Source: an uncultured Dehalococcoidia bacterium (GTDB lineage Bacteria; Chloroflexota; Dehalococcoidia; Dehalococcoidales; UBA3254). Taken from it: 6,370 nt of DNA. Position 1 is the first letter of the stretch. Every line of letters starts with the position of its first letter. Of this stretch, positions 1 through 5,916 are shown piece after piece. The notes beneath the pieces are model-generated. The model saw only the letters and a list, made by a program, of their open reading frames with translations. It had not been told where the DNA came from and did not search any database. The position numbers and the translations under genes are program-made. The DNA lies in NCBI GenBank assembly GCA_903890885.1, contig CAITCX010000276.1, forward strand, positions 1 through 6,370. Reading direction: 5' to 3'.

Positions 1-101
1 ATCATCTTTGGAGTGATTAGTCATTTGAATAAAAGCTGGAAGGATAAGCCCATCCTTAAATTTACACAACTATCTTGACGTTACCAAAAGTCGTCTCCAA
101 A

Positions 102-130
102 TTGACACTCCTCTGGCCTTACTCTAAAAT
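102..130 (+). promoter_or_regulatory. Sigma-70-type promoter of the alaS operon
   Basis: A perfect -35 box TTGACA (102-107) and a near-perfect -10 box TAAAAT (125-130) are separated by exactly 17 bp. Transcription would start near 137-138 and give a leader of about 70 nt before alaS. An overlapping TTGACG at 75-80 has no matching -10 box. No T-box or other riboswitch is recognisable in the short leader. The boxes are seen directly; their activity is inferred. Confidence 0.75.
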
Positions 131-206
131 CGTAGGGTGAGGAACCACTTTCGTATATCTATTAAAAACCAGGACTCGGAACCCTAAATTATTTCAGGAG
201 TTATTA

Positions 207-2822
207 GTGAACAGTATTGAAATTCGCAGTGCCTATTTGAAGTTCTTTGAAGAGAAAATCCATAGTGTGATTCCCAGTTCATCGCTCGTACCTAAAAACG
301 ATCCTACCCTGCTGTTTACTACAGCCGGCATGGTGCAGTTTAAGAATTATTACCTGGGATTAGAAACGCCCCCCAACCGCCGACTGGCCTCCTGCCAGAA
401 GAGCTTCCGCACCACCGATATTGAGTCTGTGGGCGATACCAAGCACCTGACTTTCTTCGAAATGCTGGGTAACTTCAGTATAGGCGACTATTTTAAAAAG
501 GAGGCTATAGCCTGGTCCTGGGAGTTCATTATCGACCGCTTGAAACTGGACCCGCAGAAAGTCTGGATCACAGTCTTCACAGATGACGATGAGGCCCTGG
601 ATATTTGGAACAAACAGGTTGGCGTCCCACTTGAGCGCATCATGCGTTTCGGAGCTAAAGACAATTTTTGGGGCCCTGCCGGTAGTTCAGGCCCTTGTGG
701 CCCTTGTTCTGAATTACATTACGATTTTGGCGATAAATATGGCTGCGGCAAGCCGGACTGCAATCCCGGTTGCGGCTGCGGACGCTTCGTAGAAATGTGG
801 AATCTGGTTTTCACGCAATTCAATCAAGATGAAAACCAGGTTCGTACTCTGCTCCCCCGGCCCAACATCGATACCGGTATGGGGCTGGAGAGGATAGTGG
901 CTGTAGTGCAAGGTAAAACTACGGTCTACGACACTGACATTTTCGCGCCCCTGTTGCAAAAGCTATCCGTCACCGCCGGTAAAAAATACGGCGAAAACGA
1001 AGAAACGGACAACGCCATGCGCGTAATCGTAGAGCACAGCCGGGCTATCTCGTTCCTTATGGCGGATGGCGTTATTCCAGCCAATGACGGGCGTGGTTAC
1101 GTATTACGCCGTCTAATCCGCCGGGCTGCCCTTTTCGGCAAGCGATTGGGACTGGAAAAACTGTTTCTGGCGGATACCTGTTTGGCCTCAATCGAACATT
1201 TGCAGAGTATCTATCCTGAACTGGCTAATGGCAAGGACTTGATATTGAAAATTGCCGCCGCTGAAGAGTCACGATTCCACGAGACTCTCAATACCGGTCT
1301 AACCATGCTGGATAATTTGATGACTGGCGCCGGACAGGCTAATAAAATGATTCCCGGTGACCAGGTCTTTAAGCTTTACGATACCTACGGTTTCCCGGTG
1401 GAATTAACGCGGGAGATCGTCGCCCGGGCTGGTTTATCCCTGGATTTGGACGGCTTTGAAAAAGAGATGGAGAAACAGAAGGAACGTGCCCGTGCCGCCC
1501 ATAAATTCGATAACTTCAAGGGCAGTGACAAGATTGAGATGAGGGCCAACCTCAAACAGTCTGAGTTCGTCGGATATCAAAAGCTAAACCATAAATCTAG
1601 TATCATTGATATCCTGGTAAATAACACCTCGGTGGACTCAGTCTCCACCGGGCAGGAAGCCAATATAATACTGGACGCTACTCCCTTTTACGGAGAAATG
1701 GGCGGCCAAGTAGGAGATACCGGCACCATCACTCATACCAACGGGTTGTTGACGGTTACCAACACTATCCATATTTCTGCCTACATCGTCCACCAGGGCA
1801 AGGTGGAAAAAGGCAGCTTGAAGGTTGGCGATGAGGTAACGGCGGAAGTTGACGAACTGCGCCGCCGCGATATCGCCAGTAATCATACCACCACTCACCT
1901 GCTGCAATATGCCCTTCGCCAGGTCCTGGGACAGCATGTCCAGCAGAGAGGTTCGCAGGTTGGACCATACGATTTCCGCTTTGATTTCTCTCATCTGACG
2001 GCCATGACAGCGGATGAAATACAGAGAGTGGAGCATATCGTCAACAAGAAAATCCGCGAGAATTTAATTGTGAATGCGGAACGGATGGGTTACAAGCAAG
2101 CCGTGTCGGAGGGGGCTACTGCCCTCTTCGATGAAAAATATGGTGATGTGGTTCGTGTCATTAAGATCGGCACGCCTGTGTTCAGCGCTGAACTATGTGG
2201 CGGTTCGCACGTTTCCGCTACCGGGCAGATCGGCTTCTTCCGGGTAGTCAACGAGAGCAGTATCGGAGCCGGATTACGCCGCATTGAGGGTGTTACCGGC
2301 AAGGGTGCCGAGGCTTATATCGAGCACAATTTCCTGAATCTGGCCCGTATTGCCCTGGCGCTGGGGACTTCCACCACAGGCGCCCACGATAAGTTGATGC
2401 TTTTAATCAATGAACTGGAAGAGGAGCGTAAAAAGCTGGCCAGCTTGCAAAAGGACCTCTCACGCAAGAGCGCAGGAGACATCCTGAGCCAGGTTGAGAG
2501 CATCAATGGTGTCAAGGTGCTGGCTGCACAGGTGGAAACCGCCAGGGTAGACTCCCTGCGCGAAATGGCGGACGCCCTCAAGGAAAAACTGGGCAGCGCT
2601 GTCATCGTACTGGCCGCTGTTTTCGAGGACAAACCCTCTTTTATAGCCATGGTCACTCCCGATCTGGTTCAAAAAGGCTATCACGCCGGTGAGATTGTAA
2701 AAAAGGTGGCAGCAGTGGCAGGAGGCGGAGGGGGAGGTAAGCCGGGTATGGCACAAGCGGGGGGCAAGGATAAAAGCAAAGTCGGCGAAGCCCTTCAACT
2801 GGTTAAAACTTTGATTAAATAA
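207..2822 (+). CDS. alaS: Alanyl-tRNA synthetase (class II, full length)
   Basis: This enzyme charges tRNA-Ala with alanine in the cytoplasm and hydrolyses mischarged Ser/Gly-tRNA-Ala. Its 871 residues are the normal bacterial length. Domains in order: the class II catalytic core holds motif 2 near 67-97 (FEMLGNFSIGDYF) and motif 3 at 222-231 (DTGMGLERI). A Cys-rich segment (C164, C167, C180, C185, C189, C191; GCGKPDCNPGCGCGRF) is common in non-enterobacterial AlaRS. The tRNA-recognition helices include EHSRAISFLMADG (276-288) and GRGYVLRRLIRRA (295-307). The editing domain has the zinc ligands H560/H564 (HTTTH) and C664/H668 (CGGSH, where CGGTH is more usual). A short coiled coil lies near 732-752, and the C-Ala domain has a GGGGGGKPGMAQAGG stretch (839-853). 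The GTG start at 207 is chosen because CAGGAG (195-200) sits 6 nt upstream and the usual N-terminus follows. It is the first gene of a probable three-gene operon. Confidence 0.98.
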   Translation: MNSIEIRSAYLKFFEEKIHSVIPSSSLVPKNDPTLLFTTAGMVQFKNYYLGLETPPNRRLASCQKSFRTTDIESVGDTKHLTFFEMLGNFSIGDYFKKEAIAWSWEFIIDRLKLDPQKVWITVFTDDDEALDIWNKQVGVPLERIMRFGAKDNFWGPAGSSGPCGPCSELHYDFGDKYGCGKPDCNPGCGCGRFVEMWNLVFTQFNQDENQVRTLLPRPNIDTGMGLERIVAVVQGKTTVYDTDIFAPLLQKLSVTAGKKYGENEETDNAMRVIVEHSRAISFLMADGVIPANDGRGYVLRRLIRRAALFGKRLGLEKLFLADTCLASIEHLQSIYPELANGKDLILKIAAAEESRFHETLNTGLTMLDNLMTGAGQANKMIPGDQVFKLYDTYGFPVELTREIVARAGLSLDLDGFEKEMEKQKERARAAHKFDNFKGSDKIEMRANLKQSEFVGYQKLNHKSSIIDILVNNTSVDSVSTGQEANIILDATPFYGEMGGQVGDTGTITHTNGLLTVTNTIHISAYIVHQGKVEKGSLKVGDEVTAEVDELRRRDIASNHTTTHLLQYALRQVLGQHVQQRGSQVGPYDFRFDFSHLTAMTADEIQRVEHIVNKKIRENLIVNAERMGYKQAVSEGATALFDEKYGDVVRVIKIGTPVFSAELCGGSHVSATGQIGFFRVVNESSIGAGLRRIEGVTGKGAEAYIEHNFLNLARIALALGTSTTGAHDKLMLLINELEEERKKLASLQKDLSRKSAGDILSQVESINGVKVLAAQVETARVDSLREMADALKEKLGSAVIVLAAVFEDKPSFIAMVTPDLVQKGYHAGEIVKKVAAVAGGGGGGKPGMAQAGGKDKSKVGEALQLVKTLIK

Positions 2823-2864
2823 TTTCAGGCCAAAAAGACCTATATACGGGTTTGAAATTCCGAT

Positions 2865-2870
2865 AAGGAG
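2865..2870 (+). promoter_or_regulatory. Ribosome binding site fixing the TTG start of ruvX
   Basis: AAGGAG lies 5 nt before the TTG codon at 2876. This supports a TTG start, since no ATG or GTG is placed as well and the conserved LGLDIG strand begins only three codons later. Confidence 0.75.
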
Positions 2871-2875
2871 AGCGG

Positions 2876-3313
2876 TTGCGCAGCCTAGGACTGGATATAG
2901 GAGATAAAAGGATTGGAGTAGCCTTAAGCGACGCGTTGGGCATCCTGGCCAGTCCCTTGCTTATTTTTGAACATACCAGCGACCAGGCAGATATCACTGC
3001 CATCCTTGATCTCGTAAAAAAGCACAGTGTTGAATGTATCATAGTTGGCATTCCCAGGTCTTTAAATGGCACCCTGGGCCGGCAGGCTGAAAAAGTGAGC
3101 GCCTTTACAGAAATATTAATCGGCAAATCACCAGTGCCTGTGCAATTCCGCGATGAAAGGCTGACTACGGTAACCGCAAAAGATCTGCATGAAGAATCCA
3201 GCGGGAAGAAGTCTACCAGGACTAAAAAGATTGAATACGATGCTATGGCTGCTGCAGTCATTCTGCAGTCTTTCCTCAACGAAACCCGACCTTTGGAGTA
3301 TCCACCGGAGTAG
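2876..3313 (+). CDS. ruvX: RuvX/YqgF family pre-16S rRNA nuclease
   Basis: This is a 145-residue RNase H-fold protein of the YqgF family. Members take part in 5'-end maturation of 16S rRNA and were once proposed to be Holliday-junction resolvases. Family motifs are all present: LGLDIGDKRIGVALSD at 4-19 with the first acidic residue D7, VGIPRSLNGTLGRQAEKV at 57-74, DERLTT at 93-98, and the C-terminal DAMAAAVILQSFL at 122-134 with acidic D122. The length is typical (about 138-150 residues). The TTG start is supported by AAGGAG 5 nt upstream. It lies 53 nt after alaS with no terminator visible, and pairing of alaS with ruvX is a recurrent bacterial arrangement. Nothing in the sequence suggests inactivation. 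Confidence 0.95.
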   Translation: MRSLGLDIGDKRIGVALSDALGILASPLLIFEHTSDQADITAILDLVKKHSVECIIVGIPRSLNGTLGRQAEKVSAFTEILIGKSPVPVQFRDERLTTVTAKDLHEESSGKKSTRTKKIEYDAMAAAVILQSFLNETRPLEYPPE

Positions 3314-3351
3314 CCCTGCTGCAGGTTTACTCTCTGCACCTAGATAAATTT

Positions 3352-4245
3352 ATGCAAACAAAAACTGTTAAATATCAGGGTAAAGGTAAAGGCCGGGGCG
3401 GCCTTAAAGAATACCTCAACTTGATTAAACCCCGGGAGACGGCCCTGCTGGTCTTTATCGGAATAATCACTGCTTTAGCGGCTGCTGGCGGAAATCTGTC
3501 CATCGGTCGCGTATTATTTGTTTCAACTGCCATTCTGGTAGCCAGCGCCGGGGCGAATGGATTGACCAATTACCTGGACCGCCACCTGGATGCCCGCATG
3601 GAGCGCACTCGCCGCCGTGCCTTGCCTTCAGGTAGGTTATTTCCAGCGGAGAGGGCCCTGTATTTTACCGCTGCTCTCACTGCAGTTGGCCTGGTGATGG
3701 CCTGGTTTCTGCATCCCTGGGCATTCATCGCTGATTTGGTAGGCACAGCCGCCGCCGTGATCTACCGCAAAAAAGTGACCTGCGTCTTTCCCCAGGGAAT
3801 GATAGCCTCGTGCGCGCCCATCTTGATGGGATGGTTCGCGGTTAAAGCGGTCTTCAACTGGGAAGTATTGCTACTGTGCGTTCTTATCGCAGTATGGTTA
3901 CCCTCGCACATCTGGAGCATCATGACCGCCCATCGTGAAGATTACCGTCAAGCAGGACTCAATTATTTCCCAATGAGTAGCAGTCCGCGCACAGTTTCCC
4001 GAATACTATTCGTTTTCTGCCTGCTTTTATTTGCTGCTTCTATCATCTTATATTTTGCAGGAAACTTTGGTCATTTATACCTGATAATGGCTGCCGTGTC
4101 CGGGTTTATCATTGTATATGCCAGCTGGCGCCTGATGATAACCGGCGCTTCTAAAGACGCCTGGAAGTTGTACAAACTATCGGCTTTCCCCTACCTGGGC
4201 CTCCTTTTTCTGGCAATGGGACTAGACCTCTGCTTCCGCTTCTGA
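3352..4245 (+). CDS. ctaB: UbiA-superfamily membrane prenyltransferase, CtaB (heme O synthase)-like
   Basis: Classical CtaB/CyoE transfers a farnesyl group from farnesyl diphosphate to protoheme IX in the membrane. The 297 residues hold about nine hydrophobic segments (near 30-47, 53-71, 102-120, 123-139, 150-167, 170-185, 217-236, 241-258, 276-293). The first Asp-rich loop reads TNYLDRHLDARMERTRRRALPSGRL (split here as TNYLDRHLD at 72-80 and ARMERTRRRALPSGRL at 81-96), matching CtaB NNYIDRDID-x-x-MERT. The second loop has PQ (147-148), GWFAV (160-164), LPSHIWSIM (183-191, CtaB PPHFWALA) and EDYRQAGLNYFP (196-207). Oddities: the first Asn of motif 1 is Thr72, the central Asp is His78, and the usual Arg-Pro is Arg-Ala. 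The lysine/glycine-rich N-terminus (1-18) is unusual and no Shine-Dalgarno precedes the ATG. The only later in-frame alternative is TTG at 3421. Membership of the family is firm; heme as substrate is not, and no oxidase genes are adjacent. Stops TGA TAA TGA follow in frame. Confidence 0.85.
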   Translation: MQTKTVKYQGKGKGRGGLKEYLNLIKPRETALLVFIGIITALAAAGGNLSIGRVLFVSTAILVASAGANGLTNYLDRHLDARMERTRRRALPSGRLFPAERALYFTAALTAVGLVMAWFLHPWAFIADLVGTAAAVIYRKKVTCVFPQGMIASCAPILMGWFAVKAVFNWEVLLLCVLIAVWLPSHIWSIMTAHREDYRQAGLNYFPMSSSPRTVSRILFVFCLLLFAASIILYFAGNFGHLYLIMAAVSGFIIVYASWRLMITGASKDAWKLYKLSAFPYLGLLFLAMGLDLCFRF

Positions 4246-4251
4246 TAATGA

Positions 4252-4288
4252 AACGGCCGGGTCGCTTGATGAGAGCAACCCGGCCGTT
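4252..4288. terminator. Strong hairpin between convergent genes, likely bidirectional terminator
   Basis: AACGGCCGGGT (4252-4262) pairs perfectly with ACCCGGCCGTT (4278-4288) over 11 bp. After one mismatch three further pairs follow (4264-4266 with 4274-4276). On the + strand the tail is TTAATTCAATT, and on the - strand it is TCATTATC, so neither has a long U-run. Its place between the + strand operon end (4245) and the - strand gene end (4324) fits a shared terminator. The stem is seen directly; terminator activity is inferred. Confidence 0.75.
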
Positions 4289-4323
4289 AATTCAATTAAG
4301 AAAGTGAACTCCGCTAGATAAAC

Positions 4324-4845
4324 CTATTGGTTTGTAGTAGCGGGAGGAGCAGATCTCTGTCCACGCTCACCATTGCCACCCTGGGGTCCACCTTGAGGAC
4401 CACCGGGTCCACCTTGAGGACCACCGGGGCCGCCTTGAAAACCACCGTGCATACCACTAAAACCTGGCCCCATCATAGTAGGACCGGAACCGCCCCGCAT
4501 CTCAGGCAGAGCCGGCACATCCGTCGGCCTATTTCCCATCCATGTCTTGTAACTATCAGCCTGGGCTTGGGTCATCTTGCCAGCGGCTACCAGCGCCTGC
4601 AGACGAGCAGACAGAGCTTCCATCTGTATGTCTTTCTGAACCTGAGCAATAGCTGTTTCCAGTGTCGCCTGAGAGATGTTCAGCTTTTCGGCCAATCTGG
4701 CATTATAAGTGACTTTCGGAGTTTTGGCTGCATCAGGAGATGTAGGAGTAGGGTCAGCTGCCAGCACTGAACCTCCTATCAAGCCCATCAAAACAATGAC
4801 GCCTGCTAATATCGAGACAATGGTAATCAGTTTCTTTTGCTTCAT
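4324..4845 (-). CDS. Small exported protein, helical core with Gly/Pro/Gln-rich repeat tail, function unknown
   Basis: Nothing in these 173 residues gives a defined function. Residues 1-30 form a clear Sec signal peptide: KQKK, a hydrophobic core (6-26), and a likely cleavage after VLA or LAA near 29-30. A Thr/Pro/Ala linker follows (31-45). Residues 47-103 are predicted helical with a pattern LAEKLNISQATLETAIAQ, then LVAAGKMTQAQADSYKTWM. This resembles the short exported helical proteins with a 'GkiTqeQAD' motif (DUF2680/YckD-like); that likeness is from memory. Residues 118-159 are Gly-rich with two exact GGPGGPQ heptads and a Met/His/Gly stretch (124-134). The start is firm: AGGAGGG (4854-4860) stands 8 nt before the ATG. 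The gene has its own likely promoter and a leader inverted repeat. It may be a surface or cell-wall-associated protein. Confidence 0.85.
   Translation of the reverse strand: MKQKKLITIVSILAGVIVLMGLIGGSVLAADPTPTSPDAAKTPKVTYNARLAEKLNISQATLETAIAQVQKDIQMEALSARLQALVAAGKMTQAQADSYKTWMGNRPTDVPALPEMRGGSGPTMMGPGFSGMHGGFQGGPGGPQGGPGGPQGGPQGGNGERGQRSAPPATTNQ
4387..4428. repeat. Two exact 21-bp tandem repeats inside the Gly-rich tail
   Basis: The units at 4387-4407 and 4408-4428 are identical over 21 bp. A degenerate third copy follows at 4429-4449 (gccgccttgaaaaccaccgt, then g). Each encodes one Gly/Gly/Pro/Gly/Gly/Pro/Gln heptad on the - strand. Exact identity at the DNA level, including synonymous positions, points to recent slippage or duplication, so tail length may vary between strains. 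Confidence 0.9.
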
Positions 4846-4883
4846 AATCGTGTCCCTCCTAATATTTCAATATCTTCATGCCG

Positions 4884-4908
4884 GGTTAATCCTATCGAAA
4901 GATTAACC
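4884..4908. promoter_or_regulatory. 8-bp inverted repeat in the leader of the exported-protein gene
   Basis: GGTTAATC (4884-4891) and GATTAACC (4901-4908) are perfect reverse complements around a 9-nt spacer. The repeat lies between the predicted - strand start of transcription (near 4919) and the ribosome binding site at 4854-4860. It could be an operator or an mRNA 5' hairpin. It is not followed by a U-run, so it is not a good terminator. Confidence 0.5.
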
Positions 4909-4925
4909 TTCTTTCTACTAAGCAT

Positions 4926-4955
4926 AATATAACATAATTGTTAAAATCCTGTTAA
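4926..4955 (-). promoter_or_regulatory. Likely promoter of the exported-protein gene
   Basis: Read on the - strand, TTAACA (4950-4955) and TATATT (4926-4931) are separated by 18 bp. The -35 box differs from TTGACA at two positions and the -10 from TATAAT at one. The site lies in the 124-bp gap after the HAD gene, so the exported-protein gene can be transcribed independently, although read-through from the HAD gene is also possible because no terminator is visible between them. Confidence 0.5.
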
Positions 4956-4969
4956 GTTCTATACATTTC

Positions 4970-5641
4970 CTATAAAGAGAATCGGCCCTTTAAATGATTT
5001 TGGACTTCCATAAGAGAATCCATAACAGGGTAGCCCAGGGCCCGAACTTCTGCAGAAGGCTCAAGAATATCTTTGACCTGTATCACCTGTAAACCTGCCC
5101 CCCCTGCCGACCGTACACCGTTGTCGGAATCCTCCAGCGCCAGGCACTCACCAGGAAGCAAAACCAGTTGTTGACAGGCTTTCTGATACATCTCAGGATG
5201 GGGCTTTCCGTTGTCTATCTGGTCTCCGCCTAAAACAAATTCAAAATATTTTAATAGCTCGGTGTTTCCCAACCCTCTGATGGCAATATCCCTCCTGCTG
5301 GAAGTCACTACCGCCATCCGGACTCTGTTATGTTCCAGAAAACTCAATAACTCCCACACTCCCGGTTTTAAAGGTACGCCTTTCTCGTAGGCTTCCTGGT
5401 TAAATTTTTCTCTCCAGGACGTGGTCACCGCATCATAAGGAAAAGATGGCCCATATCCTTCAGTCAGGATTGTTTTGGTCATGGCCGAGTTGGTTCCTAT
5501 TATACGGTAATAGATGGTTATATCCGGTTCAAACCTGTTTTCATGACAGGCTTCCATAAAGGTTTTCAGAGAGATACGTTCGGTATCCAGCAGCAAACCG
5601 TCCATATCGAATACCACAGCCTTAATTATTTTCAACTTCAC
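4970..5641 (-). CDS. HAD-superfamily hydrolase, beta-phosphoglucomutase-like (subfamily IA)
   Basis: This 223-residue cytoplasmic enzyme has every HAD signature: motif I FDMDGLLLDTE (11-21, nucleophile D12 and acid/base D14), motif II VVTSS (111-115), the motif III lysine K146 in NGKPHPEMY, and motif IV ALEDSDNGV (168-176). Residues about 18-85 form the helical C1 cap typical of subfamily IA, the group that includes beta-phosphoglucomutase, phosphoglycolate phosphatase and sugar-phosphate phosphatases. The exact substrate cannot be read from the sequence. The GTG start at 5641 follows AGGGTGAGG. A TTG two codons later (5633-5635), with GAGGGG 5 nt upstream, is an equally plausible start and changes little. 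The gene lies 124 bp upstream of the exported-protein gene on the same strand and diverges from the lipoprotein gene. Confidence 0.93.
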   Translation of the reverse strand: MKLKIIKAVVFDMDGLLLDTERISLKTFMEACHENRFEPDITIYYRIIGTNSAMTKTILTEGYGPSFPYDAVTTSWREKFNQEAYEKGVPLKPGVWELLSFLEHNRVRMAVVTSSRRDIAIRGLGNTELLKYFEFVLGGDQIDNGKPHPEMYQKACQQLVLLPGECLALEDSDNGVRSAGGAGLQVIQVKDILEPSAEVRALGYPVMDSLMEVQNHLKGRFSL

Positions 5642-5693
5642 CCCTCACCCTTTATGTTCTGTTAATAAATAATAGTTTTACCTTATCATAATC

Positions 5694-5699
5694 ATTATA
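5694..5699 (-). promoter_or_regulatory. Likely -10 box for the HAD gene
   Basis: On the - strand a perfect TATAAT occupies 5694-5699, about 52 bp before the GTG start. No good -35 box lies at the expected distance (TACTTC at 17 bp), so the promoter may need an activator. The TGTCC/GGACA inverted repeat at 5703-5715 falls in its spacer. Confidence 0.45.
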
Positions 5700-5702
5700 C
5701 CC

Positions 5703-5715
5703 TGTCCGCTGGACA
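5703..5715. promoter_or_regulatory. Inverted repeat TGTCC-GCT-GGACA between divergent promoters
   Basis: This is a perfect 5-bp inverted repeat with a 3-nt centre, extended by a further C/G pair beyond one mismatch on each side (5701-5717). It lies between two back-to-back TATAAT boxes, inside the spacer of the - strand promoter and overlapping the -35 region of the + strand one. A regulator bound here could act on both directions. The symmetry is seen; its use as an operator is inferred. Confidence 0.4.
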
Positions 5716-5740
5716 AGAAGTAAAAAGATATGCCTATAAT
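5710..5740 (+). promoter_or_regulatory. Likely promoter of the lipoprotein gene
   Basis: A perfect TATAAT (5735-5740) is preceded by TGGACA (5710-5715), one base from consensus, at a long 19-bp spacing. Transcription would start near 5747 and leave a leader of about 170 nt before the ATG at 5917, long enough to carry regulatory structure. Confidence 0.45.
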
Positions 5741-5742
5741 TA

Positions 5743-5819
5743 AAAGAGCGACCTAAATCCCACCTGGAGGCCTGGCGTGGACAAAATAGAAAGTGCGGCT
5801 TAAATGATATCCGCTCTTT
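5743..5819. other. Candidate structured region in the lipoprotein leader
   Basis: AAAGAGCG (5743-5750) is perfectly complementary to CGCTCTTT (5812-5819), enclosing 61 nt. Inside, CCACCTGG (5760-5767) can pair with CTGG-C-GTGG (5772-5780) across a 4-nt loop with one bulge and two G-U pairs. GCGG (5795-5798) can pair with CCGC (5811-5814), competing with the outer stem. This is compatible with a switching leader, but the predicted start near 5747 would trim the left arm. It matches no riboswitch class that I recognise. Confidence 0.3.
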
Positions 5820-5876
5820 CCAAAAAGGTTATTCGTCACATGGTTCACAATGTTCACGGAAAGACCAGTCGCTCCC

Positions 5877-5888
5877 TTATCATGATAA
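5877..5888. promoter_or_regulatory. Perfect 12-bp palindrome TTATCATGATAA
   Basis: This palindrome ends 28 nt before the lipoprotein ATG. Its half-site recurs as CCTTATCATAAT at 5681-5692 against CCTTATCATGAT at 5875-5886 (11 of 12 bases). The first copy covers the expected transcription start of the divergent HAD gene. One regulator with sites at both ends of the region is possible. Confidence 0.35.
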
Positions 5889-5916
5889 TCCAACAGGACA
5901 AAGCGAATTTGAAATT

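Noticed and set aside
1..24. - strand ATG at 24 with an open frame to the window edge (8 codons)
   Set aside because: No Shine-Dalgarno in front and too few codons to judge.
40..57. AAGGAT/ATCCTT hairpin with a 6-nt loop, a possible terminator of an upstream gene
   Set aside because: The stem is only 6 bp, AT-rich, and followed by AAATTT rather than a U-run.
1..78. Open frame 1-78 on the + strand ending in TGA, possibly the tail of an upstream gene
   Set aside because: Only 25 codons with no recognisable motif; chance cannot be excluded, so it is not annotated.
131..206. Possible T-box or other leader regulation of alaS, including TAGGGT (133-138) pairing with ACCCTA (181-186)
   Set aside because: The leader is about 70 nt, far too short for a T-box, and the predicted transcription start cuts through the left arm of the 6-bp stem.
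714..2798. Several - strand and alternative-frame open frames inside alaS, of 67 to 132 codons
   Set aside because: They overlap the firmly identified alaS gene and show no family motifs; they are shadow frames.
2815..3339. 174-codon - strand open frame over ruvX
   Set aside because: Complete overlap with ruvX, which has all family motifs; the antisense product is compositionally random.
4376..4449. Repeats considered as a CRISPR array
   Set aside because: The units are contiguous without spacers and encode in-frame GGPGGPQ heptads.
4327..4906. + strand open frames (147 and 65 codons) opposite the exported-protein gene
   Set aside because: Low-complexity Ser/Thr-rich shadows of the Gly-rich repeats; the - strand gene has a signal peptide and a strong Shine-Dalgarno.
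5740..5916. N-terminal extension of the lipoprotein into the open upstream frame
   Set aside because: No ATG, GTG or TTG in that frame, and the signal peptide fits the ATG at 5917.
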